DNA of 64,000 nucleotides from Chryseobacterium geocarposphaerae (GCF_002797535.1 NZ_PGFD01000001.1:2232001-2296000), one strand, 5' to 3'; counted from the stretch's first letter, positions 35,322-44,034 are shown. Notes: generated from the letters alone by a model not told the origin. Made by a program: numbers and translations.

Positions 35322-35346
35322 GTAGCGGCGGCAAAGCCGCCGCCAC
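35322..35346. repeat. Second GC hairpin containing the 15-base word GGCGGCAAAGCCGCC
   Basis: The stem gcggcggc-AAA-gccgccgc extends with one mismatch to 35322-35346. The 15-base core at 35327-35341 recurs in inverse orientation at 40329-40343. It lies just before the S9 peptidase stop codon. Confidence 0.7.
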
Positions 35347-35359
35347 TGCTGAAACTCAA

Positions 35360-38257
35360 TTAAGGTTTATCCTCCGTCAACTCAAATCCCCAGTCTTTTC
35401 CTTTTTGAACTGCAGGTATACCTTTTGTCATCCAGACCGGAGCTTTAGCCCCTTTAAGATAATGATCGAAAAACTGCTGTTCACGAATCTGAATATCTTT
35501 TCTGTTCTGGCGCTTTATAAGATTATGATCATCACCATTATAGTTCAACAGCCATGCTGGTTTCCCAAGACGTCGCAAAGCTGTAAACATTTCAATTCCC
35601 TGATACCAAGGCACAGCTCCATCTTTATCATTACTCATGATCACCACAGGAGTTTTCACCTGATTGATTGTAAAAAGTGGTGAATTTTTAATGTACAATT
35701 CAGGTGCTTCCCAAAGGTTTTTCCCTAATCTACTCTGTGATTTTTCATATTGAAATTGACGGTTCATTCCTGAAGACCATCGGATTCCACCATAAGCGGA
35801 AGTCATATTAACAACGGGAGCACCACTCCATGCTGCTGCATACATATCCGTATGAGCAATAAGATAGGCAACCTGATAACCTCCCCAGCTTTGTCCCTGA
35901 ATTCCTATTTTAGTTCCGTCAACCCACGAATTCTGCTTCAGTTTTTCTACTCCGGAATTAATATATTCCATGGCTGATTCTCCGGGAAGTCCATCAACAT
36001 ATGAAATATCAGGAGTAAAAACCAAATATCCATTACTCACGAAATAAGAAATATTCAGTCTTGAAGGTGTTGGAGCCGGAGCTACATATCGATTCAGGTT
36101 ATCTGAAAGCTTTTCATAGAAATATACAATCATAGGGTATTTTTTATTCGGATCGAAATCTTCCGGTTTATACAAAACTCCTGTAGATGCATTCCCCTTG
36201 AATGTTGTCCAGTTTACCAATTCACTCGTTCCCCAGTTATAATTACTTTGTTGCGGATTAGTATTGCTTAATTTTTGTTGTTCAGAAAAATCTGATGTGG
36301 CAAAAATATTGGGGGAATCTGTGTATGATTCTTTTACTAAAATATATTCTTCCGCGTTTTTCGCTTTCTGAAGACTTCTGTATCCCCAGATATTCTCCAT
36401 TTGAATTTTTATAGGATCAGAATTCGACTGAATTTTTGTTTTAAAAATCCCGTTTGCCTTAGTTGTATTATCAAATGCTGATAAATAAATGAGAACTTTA
36501 CGGTTTATACTTTTAATATCTTTATCTAAATCGTAGGTATCAAATGTTATTTTATTTTTACGTCCGAATCCATTCGTAATATTTCTTGGCTTTTTTGATC
36601 CGTTCAGGAAAAATTCCCAAAGGTCAAAACGGTCTTTGATAATCACCGACTCATCATTATCGGTCCAGGATGCAATACCATAAGCACCCGGAAAGTCCGG
36701 CATATCAAACTCTTCATCTACAAAAGAAACCTGCAATTCGTTATTCAATGGAAGTGTCTGTTTAGTCTTCACATTATAGCTAAAATACATTCCTTTTTCC
36801 CTATCAAAAATCACAACAAATTTTCCGAGTGGAGATACCTCAACCGAACCATTCAGATTTTTAATAATTTCCGTTCTGTTCCCCGTTTTATTATCAATAA
36901 GGAAATAGGTTTTCTTGGTTGAACCTTCCCATTGTGAAGAAATGCGGTTATTTAAACTTGTAACACCGATGACAAAATCTGCATTTCCATCGTTTACCAA
37001 CCGTAAAGTATCCAAATCTTCTCCGTCAATATTTCTGAAGAAATCAGGCTTTTCCGTTTGCAGGACTGCAGCATAGGATTTTTTCAGATCATTTTTAAGT
37101 TCCTTCAGCTGAACTGTTTGCAGATAATCATCTTTATAGTTCCAAATATCCACAACAGCGTGGTCATTTGCAATCATGGCTGTATCTTTGGCAACAGGTT
37201 TTGGGGCCACTCCGAAATACAATTGTTTTCCATTTTTACTGAATAGCGGGAAACGGTTTTCAGAAATCACCCAATTCTTTTTCATTTGGGCATTTTTGTT
37301 GGTTACCATTTCTTTTTTACCGGTCTTAAAATTAAAATAATACAACTGATACAGTTTCACAAGGTCATTCTGTGCAGAAGAAGTTCCCACAAAAGCTAAT
37401 TGGTTTCCCTCTTCATCAAAAGACAGTTGTGAAAAATCACCTTCCATTTCAGCAATCTTAGTCACCGTTCCTTTTTTGAGATCAACTATCTGTACCGTTT
37501 CAAGGGCGTATTTCTTTGGTTTTGATTTATCATTATCCTTTTTTTCCGCAGCTTTTTCATCTTCTGAATCCTTCTCTCCTTTTTTATCTTTAGTTTTTTT
37601 CTCCTCTGGCTTCTTCGTTACAAAAGCTAGCTGTTTTCCATTTTTACTGAATTCATAGCGGATTACATTATCATATGTTGTACTTTTTCCATCCGGAAGA
37701 TTTTGCACAACCAACTGCAAAGGTTTTGTATTTTTATCCTCATCTTTCTTGTCGTCTCCATCCTCTTTATCAGAAGCATCACCTGAAGATTTATCTTTCA
37801 TATTTTCCAAAAGATAAGCGACATAAGAACCGCCCTTTTCAGGAATTTTAAACCCTTTTACATTGGGGACTTTTTCTGTTATATTACTGAAAAGATTAAC
37901 TATTGCAAGGCTGTCTTTTGTTAATTTATCCTGTTTCAGTTTTTTATCTTTTACCGCTTTTATATCTTTATATAGCGGACGGATCTGGAAAACAGCAAAC
38001 TTGGAATCATTTGTAAAATCAGCTTTTGTCGCTCTTGCAAACTGCTTTGAAATTTTATTTTTAACTGAATATAGAAAAAGAGTTGAATTTCCTTCCTGCA
38101 TGTCTACAGAATAGGAAATCCATTTTCCGTCATTGGAAATTTTTCTTGCTCCGATATTTTGCCAGTTATCATAAACCGAATGATCTAAAGGCTTTTTCTG
38201 TCCATACACAAAATAGCACATGATGAACAAAATAAAAACTGTACTTCTCAACTTCAT
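35360..38257 (-). CDS. S9 family (prolyl oligopeptidase-like) serine peptidase, exported
   Basis: The protein has 965 residues. MKLRSTVFILFIMCYFVYGQ is a signal peptide. A long N-terminal beta-propeller-type region (about 25-680) gates a C-terminal alpha/beta hydrolase (about 690-950). The catalytic triad is visible: IGIQGQSWGGYQVAY (serine near 787), VIMSNDKDGAVPW (aspartate) and YNGDDHNL (histidine). The propeller carries two very charged lysine/aspartate/glutamate-rich insertions near residues 155-180 and 215-250, unusual inside such a fold. Probably a periplasmic or surface dipeptidyl or oligopeptidase. Its stop is adjacent to the recA terminator region. Confidence 0.9.
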   Translation of the reverse strand: MKLRSTVFILFIMCYFVYGQKKPLDHSVYDNWQNIGARKISNDGKWISYSVDMQEGNSTLFLYSVKNKISKQFARATKADFTNDSKFAVFQIRPLYKDIKAVKDKKLKQDKLTKDSLAIVNLFSNITEKVPNVKGFKIPEKGGSYVAYLLENMKDKSSGDASDKEDGDDKKDEDKNTKPLQLVVQNLPDGKSTTYDNVIRYEFSKNGKQLAFVTKKPEEKKTKDKKGEKDSEDEKAAEKKDNDKSKPKKYALETVQIVDLKKGTVTKIAEMEGDFSQLSFDEEGNQLAFVGTSSAQNDLVKLYQLYYFNFKTGKKEMVTNKNAQMKKNWVISENRFPLFSKNGKQLYFGVAPKPVAKDTAMIANDHAVVDIWNYKDDYLQTVQLKELKNDLKKSYAAVLQTEKPDFFRNIDGEDLDTLRLVNDGNADFVIGVTSLNNRISSQWEGSTKKTYFLIDNKTGNRTEIIKNLNGSVEVSPLGKFVVIFDREKGMYFSYNVKTKQTLPLNNELQVSFVDEEFDMPDFPGAYGIASWTDNDESVIIKDRFDLWEFFLNGSKKPRNITNGFGRKNKITFDTYDLDKDIKSINRKVLIYLSAFDNTTKANGIFKTKIQSNSDPIKIQMENIWGYRSLQKAKNAEEYILVKESYTDSPNIFATSDFSEQQKLSNTNPQQSNYNWGTSELVNWTTFKGNASTGVLYKPEDFDPNKKYPMIVYFYEKLSDNLNRYVAPAPTPSRLNISYFVSNGYLVFTPDISYVDGLPGESAMEYINSGVEKLKQNSWVDGTKIGIQGQSWGGYQVAYLIAHTDMYAAAWSGAPVVNMTSAYGGIRWSSGMNRQFQYEKSQSRLGKNLWEAPELYIKNSPLFTINQVKTPVVIMSNDKDGAVPWYQGIEMFTALRRLGKPAWLLNYNGDDHNLIKRQNRKDIQIREQQFFDHYLKGAKAPVWMTKGIPAVQKGKDWGFELTEDKP

Positions 38258-38409
38258 TTTAAATACTTTAAAGTTTAAAAATAAGATATTTCTTTGATAA
38301 AACTTTTATCAGTAGCTTGTTCATTATAAAAATGTCAAAATGTCACTTTTCATCAAACGGTATTTTTTTTGAGAAAGATTTGGAAGAAAAAATTAAAACT
38401 AAAAATATT

Positions 38410-40302
38410 ATGACGAAAGGAAATATTAATGTATCTGTGGAAAATATTTTTCCGCTTATTAAGAAATTCTTGTACAGTGACCACGAAATCTTTTTAAGAG
38501 AATTGATTTCCAATGCAACGGATGCCACTTTAAAACTAAAGCATTTAACGAGCATTGGTGAAGCGAAAGTTGAATATGGAAATCCAAAACTTGAAGTTAA
38601 GATCGATAAAGAGAATAAGACTCTTCATATTATCGACCAAGGAATCGGGATGACGGGTGAAGAAGTTGAAAAATATATCAACCAGGTTGCCTTTTCCGGA
38701 GCAGAAGAGTTTTTGGAGAAATATAAAGACTCTGCAAAAGATTCAGGAATCATAGGTCATTTCGGACTTGGATTCTATTCTGCCTTTATGGTTGCAGAGA
38801 AGGTTGAGATCTTAACCAAATCCTACAAAGATGAACCTGCCGTTCGCTGGATCTGCGACGGAAGCCCTGAATTTACTTTAGAAGAAACTGCCGATAAAAC
38901 GGAAAGAGGAACTGAAATCATTCTTCATATCGCTGAAGACTCCGTAGAATTTTTAGAAGAAGGAAAAATCCGTGAATTGTTATTAAAATACAACAAATTC
39001 ATGCCTGTTCCTATTAAATTCGGAACCAAAACACATACATTGCCTTTACCGGAAGACGCTCCTGAAGATGCAGTTGCAGAAACCGAGGAAGTTGATAACA
39101 TCATCAACAACCCTACTCCGGCCTGGACGATTGCTCCAAGTGAGCTGACCAATGAAGATTATATGAAATTCTACCACGAATTGTATCCAATGCAGTTTGA
39201 GGAGCCTTTATTTAATATTCATTTGAATGTTGATTATCCGTTCAACTTAACGGGGATTTTATTCTTCCCAAAACTGAGCAATAATCTAAATATTGAAAAA
39301 GATAAAATCCAGTTATATCAGAACCAGGTATTTGTAACGGATGAAGTGAAAGGTATCGTTCCGGATTTCCTAATGCTTCTTCGTGGGGTAATTGATTCTC
39401 CGGATATTCCGTTGAACGTTTCCCGTTCGTATTTACAGGCAGATGGTGCCGTGAAGAAAATCTCTTCTTACATCACGAAAAAAGTTGCCGACAAAATGTC
39501 ATCTCTAATCAATGAAAACCGCGAGGACTATGAAAAAAAATGGAATGACATTAAAGTGGTTATTGAATACGGAATTGTAACGGAAGAGAAATTTGCTGAG
39601 AAAGCAGACAAATTCACATTATACCCTACAACAGACGGAAAGTATTTCTTGTGGAATGAATTAGAAGAAAAAATTAAATTAAATCAAACCGATAAAGATG
39701 GAAATTTAGTAGTTCTTTACGCTTCCAACGCTGATGAACAGCACAGTTATATCCAGTCAGCAAAAGATAAAGGGTATGAAGTTCTTCTGTTAGATTCACC
39801 AATCATTCCTCACGTGATCCAAAAGCTTGAAACTTCAAAAGAGAAAATTTCTTTTGTAAGAGTAGATGCAGATCACATCAACAATCTGATCAAAAAAGAC
39901 GAACCAATCATCGCTAAATTGAACGAAACGGAAAAAGAATCGTTGAAGAAAAATGTTGAAGAAGCAATCAATGATACAAAATTCACGGTTCAGCTGGAAG
40001 ATTTAGACAGCAATGATGCTCCGTTTACGATTACCCAGCCAGAATTCATGAGAAGAATGAAAGATATGCAGGCAACCGGTGGAGGCGGAATGTTTGGAAT
40101 GGGCGGATTCCCTGAAATGTACAACCTGGTAGTAAATTCCAACAGCGAGTTTGCCAACCAAATTTTAAATACAGAAAGTTCCGAGGAAAAAGCAGGTTTA
40201 ATTAAACATGCTCTAGATCTGGCAAAACTTTCTCAGAATCTATTGAAAGGAAAAGATCTGACTGACTTTATTCAAAGAAGCTATCAGAACCTGAATAAAT
40301 AA
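38410..40302 (+). CDS. htpG: Molecular chaperone HtpG (bacterial Hsp90)
   Basis: HtpG is an ATP-driven dimeric chaperone. I chose the ATG at 38410, giving MTKGNINVSVENIFPLIKKFLYSDHEIFLRELISNATDA, the family start, with 630 residues. The frame opens upstream at 38317, but those residues have no homology. The GHKL ATPase domain includes RELISNATDA, IDQGIGMTGEEV and GHFGLGFYSAFMVAEKVE. The middle domain has FNLTGILFFPK and PLNVSRSYLQAD, and the C-terminal dimerisation domain follows. The direct repeat TGTCAAAATGTCA near 38332 lies upstream; whether it takes part in heat control is unknown. Confidence 0.95.
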   Translation: MTKGNINVSVENIFPLIKKFLYSDHEIFLRELISNATDATLKLKHLTSIGEAKVEYGNPKLEVKIDKENKTLHIIDQGIGMTGEEVEKYINQVAFSGAEEFLEKYKDSAKDSGIIGHFGLGFYSAFMVAEKVEILTKSYKDEPAVRWICDGSPEFTLEETADKTERGTEIILHIAEDSVEFLEEGKIRELLLKYNKFMPVPIKFGTKTHTLPLPEDAPEDAVAETEEVDNIINNPTPAWTIAPSELTNEDYMKFYHELYPMQFEEPLFNIHLNVDYPFNLTGILFFPKLSNNLNIEKDKIQLYQNQVFVTDEVKGIVPDFLMLLRGVIDSPDIPLNVSRSYLQADGAVKKISSYITKKVADKMSSLINENREDYEKKWNDIKVVIEYGIVTEEKFAEKADKFTLYPTTDGKYFLWNELEEKIKLNQTDKDGNLVVLYASNADEQHSYIQSAKDKGYEVLLLDSPIIPHVIQKLETSKEKISFVRVDADHINNLIKKDEPIIAKLNETEKESLKKNVEEAINDTKFTVQLEDLDSNDAPFTITQPEFMRRMKDMQATGGGGMFGMGGFPEMYNLVVNSNSEFANQILNTESSEEKAGLIKHALDLAKLSQNLLKGKDLTDFIQRSYQNLNK

Positions 40303-40321
40303 TTGGTTATTTTATATGGAG

Positions 40322-40354
40322 GTTTCGGGGCGGCTTTGCCGCCCCGAAACTTTT
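40322..40354. terminator. GC-rich hairpin terminator after htpG
   Basis: The 13-bp perfect arms gtttcggggcggc and gccgccccgaaac surround loop TTT and are followed by TTTT. It contains GGCGGCTTTGCCGCC (40329-40343), the inverse of the word at 35327-35341. It serves htpG and possibly the convergent alkyltransferase-like gene. Confidence 0.88.
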
Positions 40355-40357
40355 ATT

Positions 40358-40654
40358 TTACAGCTCATCCAAAGGATTCCAGAATAATTTCTTAAAATTC
40401 TTGATCCTAAAATTTTCTACCTCAATTCCCTCTGCTTCTAATCTTACCTGAAATTCCGGAACAGATAAAGTTCCCGAACTTGAAATGACCCGATGAGCCG
40501 GGACATCTTTCGGGCAGCCTCCCATCGCCTTCCCTACATGCCGTGAATGGTTAGGATACCCCACTGCTTTTGCAATCGCTCCGTAACTCGTTACTCTGCC
40601 TTTGGGAACTAACTTGGTAATTTCCCATACCTGTTGTTTAAATATTTCGTCCAT
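40358..40654 (-). CDS. Alkyltransferase-like (ATL) protein, MGMT family without the catalytic cysteine
   Basis: The protein has 98 residues from the ATG at 40654 (MDEIFKQQVWEITKLVPKGRVTSYGAIAKAVG). The frame is open further upstream, but those residues are low-complexity. It is the C-terminal DNA-binding domain of O6-alkylguanine DNA alkyltransferase, with the helix-turn-helix and SYGAIA. The active-site motif reads PAHRVI (52-57): alanine replaces the alkyl-accepting cysteine of PCHRV. ATL proteins bind alkylated guanine and hand it to nucleotide excision repair. Other ATLs have tryptophan or alanine here. Confidence 0.88.
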   Translation of the reverse strand: MDEIFKQQVWEITKLVPKGRVTSYGAIAKAVGYPNHSRHVGKAMGGCPKDVPAHRVISSSGTLSVPEFQVRLEAEGIEVENFRIKNFKKLFWNPLDEL

Positions 40655-40811
40655 AAAATAGCTGAATAGAATAAAGGTAAACATAATTTCCGGACCTGAA
40701 AATAATTTTAAAATATTATGAATTCCTGATAATGCAATCGATTTCTTATCATAGATCAAGATGAAAAACTTTTAAGATGTGTAACTTTATGTATCATTAA
40801 TTCAAAAAATT

Positions 40812-41603
40812 ATGGCAAATTTAAAAGGAAAAGTAATAATTGTAACAGGAGCAGCAATGGGACTTGGTCTGGCTGCAGCGGATGTATTAGCTTCTAAAGG
40901 AGCCGATTTGACATTAGTAGATTATAATGCTGAAGCTTTGGACAAAACCAAGGCTGATCTACAATCAAAATATCCCGAAAATAAATTCTTAACCGTTACA
41001 GCAGATGTTTCTGTGGAAGAAAACGTGAAAAATTATGTTGACCAAACCGTTAAAACGTTTGGAAAAGTTGACGGATTATATAACAACGCTGGAATTGAAG
41101 GAAAGCAGGCCCCTTTGATTGATTATGACATCAATATTTTCAAAAAAGTAATTGATATCAACCTTTTAGGTGTTTATTATGGAATGAAATATGTGATCCC
41201 TGAATTACAGAAAAACGGAGGCGGAAGAATTGTAAACGTTGCTTCTGTTGGCGGAATTAGAGGGGTTCTGAATCAGACTGCTTATGTTGCAACAAAACAT
41301 GCTGTAGCAGGTATGACAAAAAATGCAGCTTTGGAATATGGAAAAGATAATATTTTAACGAATGCTATTGCTCCGGGAGCTATTTTAACACCTATGGTTG
41401 CGGAAGCTTTTAAACAGGTAAATCCAAATGATCCCAAAGCAGCTGAACAAGAATATGCATCCAGAAACCCTACAAGAAGATTAGGAGATCCAATGGATGT
41501 TGGACATTTGGTAGCCTATTTATTAAGTGATGAAAACGGATATGTTTCAGGACAGGTAATTGCTATTGACGGAGGAGAATCCAATATGTATGGAAATCCA
41601 TAG
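40812..41603 (+). CDS. Short-chain dehydrogenase/reductase (SDR) family oxidoreductase
   Basis: The protein has 263 residues and is a classical SDR. The cofactor motif VTGAAMGLGLAAADVL spans about 10-25. DYNAEAL after beta-2 carries an aspartate, which suggests NAD over NADP. YNNAGIEG, the catalytic serine in NVASVGG, and YVATKHAVAGMTK (Tyr-x-x-x-Lys) follow. The C-terminal YVSGQVIAIDGGESN is typical of 3-oxoacyl-ACP reductase- and glucose dehydrogenase-like SDRs. The substrate is not predictable. It is monocistronic. Confidence 0.9.
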   Translation: MANLKGKVIIVTGAAMGLGLAAADVLASKGADLTLVDYNAEALDKTKADLQSKYPENKFLTVTADVSVEENVKNYVDQTVKTFGKVDGLYNNAGIEGKQAPLIDYDINIFKKVIDINLLGVYYGMKYVIPELQKNGGGRIVNVASVGGIRGVLNQTAYVATKHAVAGMTKNAALEYGKDNILTNAIAPGAILTPMVAEAFKQVNPNDPKAAEQEYASRNPTRRLGDPMDVGHLVAYLLSDENGYVSGQVIAIDGGESNMYGNP

Positions 41604-41732
41604 AAGGATAATGCGATAAATAAATTTAATATGTTAGTAAGAAAATTGCCTGTCGAAATGATGGGCAGTTTTTATTTTAAATAAAACCGCATACTTTTTG
41701 AATACTACTAACAACCCCTAAAATATTTTATC

Positions 41733-41879
41733 ATGAAAAAATCATTTTTCAAATTTTTGAATAAGATCAACAAAGCCATTCTTCCAAAAATGAGTAATAA
41801 AGATCCCAATAAGCTGACAAAATTTCAGAAAGGAATTCTGGCGTATCGTTATTTTGTCCTTATCAATTCTTTAGACTGA
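41733..41879 (+). CDS. Small basic protein, 48 residues
   Basis: An ATG at 41733 opens a 48-codon frame ending in TGA at 41877-41879. The product has eleven lysines and hydrophobic spacing (SFFKFLNKINKAILPK, then KFQKGILAYRYFVLINSLD). The ordered C-terminus suggests a conserved small protein. I have a memory of similar short flavobacterial proteins labelled SsrA-binding protein, but it is far shorter than SmpB and I would not adopt that name. It is convergent with the acyltransferase gene, whose stop is five bases away. Confidence 0.6.
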   Translation: MKKSFFKFLNKINKAILPKMSNKDPNKLTKFQKGILAYRYFVLINSLD

Positions 41880-41883
41880 AGTC

Positions 41884-42975
41884 TTATTTAACTTTCGCAA
41901 TTATTTTTCTACACCACTCATAAAGAGGCTTTTCAATCCATAAATAAATAATAATAGAGCAGATCCACAATAAAATAAAATTGTGATCAGGTAAATACAG
42001 ATATGACTTGAGCTTAAGATTAAAATAGCTGATATGAATAAGATAGAAAACAAAAGAAGCATTGCCCAAAAGAATAAATAATCTGGACGACAGTATTTTA
42101 GATATCAAAGTTTTTTCAGACATTAATCCCCAAAAGAAAATGGCAATGGCAACTGGCAGAAACAATTCATGGATTAACCTTCCCTCCCATCGTTCCACTC
42201 CATGTACGAAGTTGTTTCTGGCAAAAAGAGCAATAGCAATCGTAAAAACTATAATTGCAATCCCTCCGTATAAAGTCGGATTTTTCAATCTTGCTAAAAA
42301 TCCAATCCCTTTTTCTTTCTTCATCAGATAAGCCAGTAACATTCCAAAAAAGAATTCTAAGCTTCTTGCGAAAAAAGTATTTCCCATCATGAAATTCAAT
42401 GGATACAAAAATCCTTCAGGATTACCGTTATACCAATGCAGGCCGTAACCTATTCCACAACTGAAAAGAAAAATCCCCAACAAAAATAAAATGCAATATT
42501 TCCAACTTTTCTTCAACAGCAAAAATAAAAGTGGAGACAGCAAATAAAAAAAGAATTCCACCTGAAGCGACCACGCCTGTACAATTCCTGAAACCGAATA
42601 CTTTTCAAATAATGAATACAACAGTGAATATTGCAGGAAATAAGTATTTACATTTCGGGAATATGCCGTATCAAAGAAGAAAAAACTCAGTAAAATCCAA
42701 TACAACGGAAAAATTCTCGCGATACGGAGCAGAATATATTTTAAGTAAGATTTTTTTGATTCTAAAGGTGAATCTTCATAGCGATAGGCCAACAAAAAAC
42801 CACTCAAAACAAAGAAAACCGTTACTCCGATATGCCATTCACTGATAAAACGCATAATCGGAAAAGGCAGATCATGACGCCAATATTTACGATTATGATA
42901 TACAAACACCATAATCGCCGCAATGGCACGCATTCCCGTAAGAGCTTCGAATGTATTTTTCCTTAGATTCTCCAA
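41884..42975 (-). CDS. Acyltransferase 3 family membrane protein (OafA/YrhL-like)
   Basis: The protein has 363 residues and about ten membrane helices. ALTGMRAIAAIMVFVYH carries the conserved arginine and histidine of the acyltransferase-3 domain near residues 16-26. FVLSGFLLAYRYED and VQAWSLQVEFFFYLLSPLL are further family signatures, and the C-terminus IEKPLYEWCRK is typical. Members O-acetylate surface polysaccharides, peptidoglycan or glycolipids. The frame starts with TTG at 42975. The first ATG would remove conserved residues, so TTG is preferred. The acceptor is unknown. Confidence 0.85.
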   Translation of the reverse strand: MENLRKNTFEALTGMRAIAAIMVFVYHNRKYWRHDLPFPIMRFISEWHIGVTVFFVLSGFLLAYRYEDSPLESKKSYLKYILLRIARIFPLYWILLSFFFFDTAYSRNVNTYFLQYSLLYSLFEKYSVSGIVQAWSLQVEFFFYLLSPLLFLLLKKSWKYCILFLLGIFLFSCGIGYGLHWYNGNPEGFLYPLNFMMGNTFFARSLEFFFGMLLAYLMKKEKGIGFLARLKNPTLYGGIAIIVFTIAIALFARNNFVHGVERWEGRLIHELFLPVAIAIFFWGLMSEKTLISKILSSRLFILLGNASFVFYLIHISYFNLKLKSYLYLPDHNFILLWICSIIIYLWIEKPLYEWCRKIIAKVK

Positions 42976-42988
42976 TACTTAAAAAAAT

Positions 42989-43013
42989 AAAAGGCTTACA
43001 TGATAAGCCTTTT
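42989..43013 (-). terminator. Terminator after the deoxyhypusine-synthase-like gene
   Basis: The arms aaaaggctta and taagcctttt surround loop catga and are followed by T-rich sequence on the minus strand. Confidence 0.8.
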
Positions 43014-43037
43014 ACCTAAATTTATTATTATTTTCAA

Positions 43038-44012
43038 TTAAGAATTCTCTAAAATATAAGAGAACATCAATGGTGCACAGATGGTAGCATCACTTTCAAC
43101 GATAAACTTCGGTGTTGTAATGTCTAATTTACCCCAAGTGATTTTCTCATTTGGAACCGCTCCTGAATAAGAGCCATAAGATGTTGTAGAGTCTGAAATC
43201 TGACAGAAATAAGACCAGAACGGAATATCATGCATTTCCATATCCTGATACAACATTGGTACTACACAAATTGGGAAATCCCCTGCGATACCTCCACCAA
43301 TCTGGAAGAAACCAACTCCTTTTCCTGCTGAATTTTTAGTATACCAATCCGCTAAATAAGCCATATATTCAATTCCTGACTTCATCGTAGAGAATTTCAA
43401 TTCTCCTTTGATACAGTAAGAAGCGAAGATGTTACCCATTGTTGAATCTTCCCATCCCGGAACTACGATTGGTAAGTTTTTCTCAGCCGCAGCAATCATC
43501 CAAGAGTTTTCTCTGGGAATTTCGTAATACTGCTCCAGAACTCCCGAAAGGATCATTTTATACATATATTCGTGCGGGAAATATCTTTCTCCTTTATTAT
43601 CCGCATCTTTCCAGATTTCAAAGATGTGTTTCTGCAGTCTTCTGAAAGCTTCTTCTTCAGGGATACAAGTATCTGTAACCCTGTTTAGCCCTCTTTCCAA
43701 TAGATCCCACTCTTCCTGAGGTGTAAGATCTCTGTAGTGAGGTACTCTTTCATAATGAGAATGCGCTACAAGATTCATAAGATCTTCTTCAAGGTTTGCA
43801 CCTGTACAAGAGATAAAATCTACTTTATCCTGACGGATCATTTCAGCAAGAATTTTCCCCAACTCTGCAGTAGACATTGCTCCTGCCAAAGTAATCATCA
43901 TTTTTCCGCCATCTTTAAGGTGTGCAACATATCCTTTAGAAGCATCCACCAATGCAGCAGCATTAAAGTGAAGGTAATATTTTTCTATGAATTCAGTTAT
44001 CGGTTTGCCCAT
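43038..44012 (-). CDS. Deoxyhypusine synthase-like protein (bacterial)
   Basis: The protein has 324 residues with the deoxyhypusine synthase fold pattern: KGYVAHLKDGGKMMITLAGAMSTAELG, FISCTGANLEEDLMNLVAHSHY (NAD-binding), IVVPGWEDSTMGN, and C-terminal VGFFQIGGGIAGDFPICVVPML with KITWGKLD. In eukaryotic and archaeal enzymes the GGG is followed by a lysine (VVKHH) that forms the enzyme intermediate. Here that stretch reads IAGDF, so the lysine is missing. Bacteria lack eIF5A, so the substrate is not deoxyhypusine. A polyamine-type reaction (for example with agmatine or homospermidine) is plausible but not shown. Confidence 0.85.
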   Translation of the reverse strand: MGKPITEFIEKYYLHFNAAALVDASKGYVAHLKDGGKMMITLAGAMSTAELGKILAEMIRQDKVDFISCTGANLEEDLMNLVAHSHYERVPHYRDLTPQEEWDLLERGLNRVTDTCIPEEEAFRRLQKHIFEIWKDADNKGERYFPHEYMYKMILSGVLEQYYEIPRENSWMIAAAEKNLPIVVPGWEDSTMGNIFASYCIKGELKFSTMKSGIEYMAYLADWYTKNSAGKGVGFFQIGGGIAGDFPICVVPMLYQDMEMHDIPFWSYFCQISDSTTSYGSYSGAVPNEKITWGKLDITTPKFIVESDATICAPLMFSYILENS

Positions 44013-44026
44013 TTTTTTAATTTTTG

Positions 44027-44034
44027 CAAAGATA
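44027..44034 (-). promoter_or_regulatory. -7 box (TATCTTTG) of the deoxyhypusine-synthase-like gene
   Basis: The minus strand matches TAnnTTTG exactly and is followed by CA, 14 bases before the ATG. No -33 TTG is seen at N19. Confidence 0.45.

Noticed and set aside
35264..35683. 139-codon plus-strand ORF running through the recA terminator
   Set aside because: It reads through two perfect hairpins and lies antisense to the S9 peptidase C-terminus. The composition is not protein-like.
38317..38409. 31-residue N-terminal extension of HtpG
   Set aside because: The extension does not resemble any HtpG, and MTKGNINVSVENIF is the standard start.
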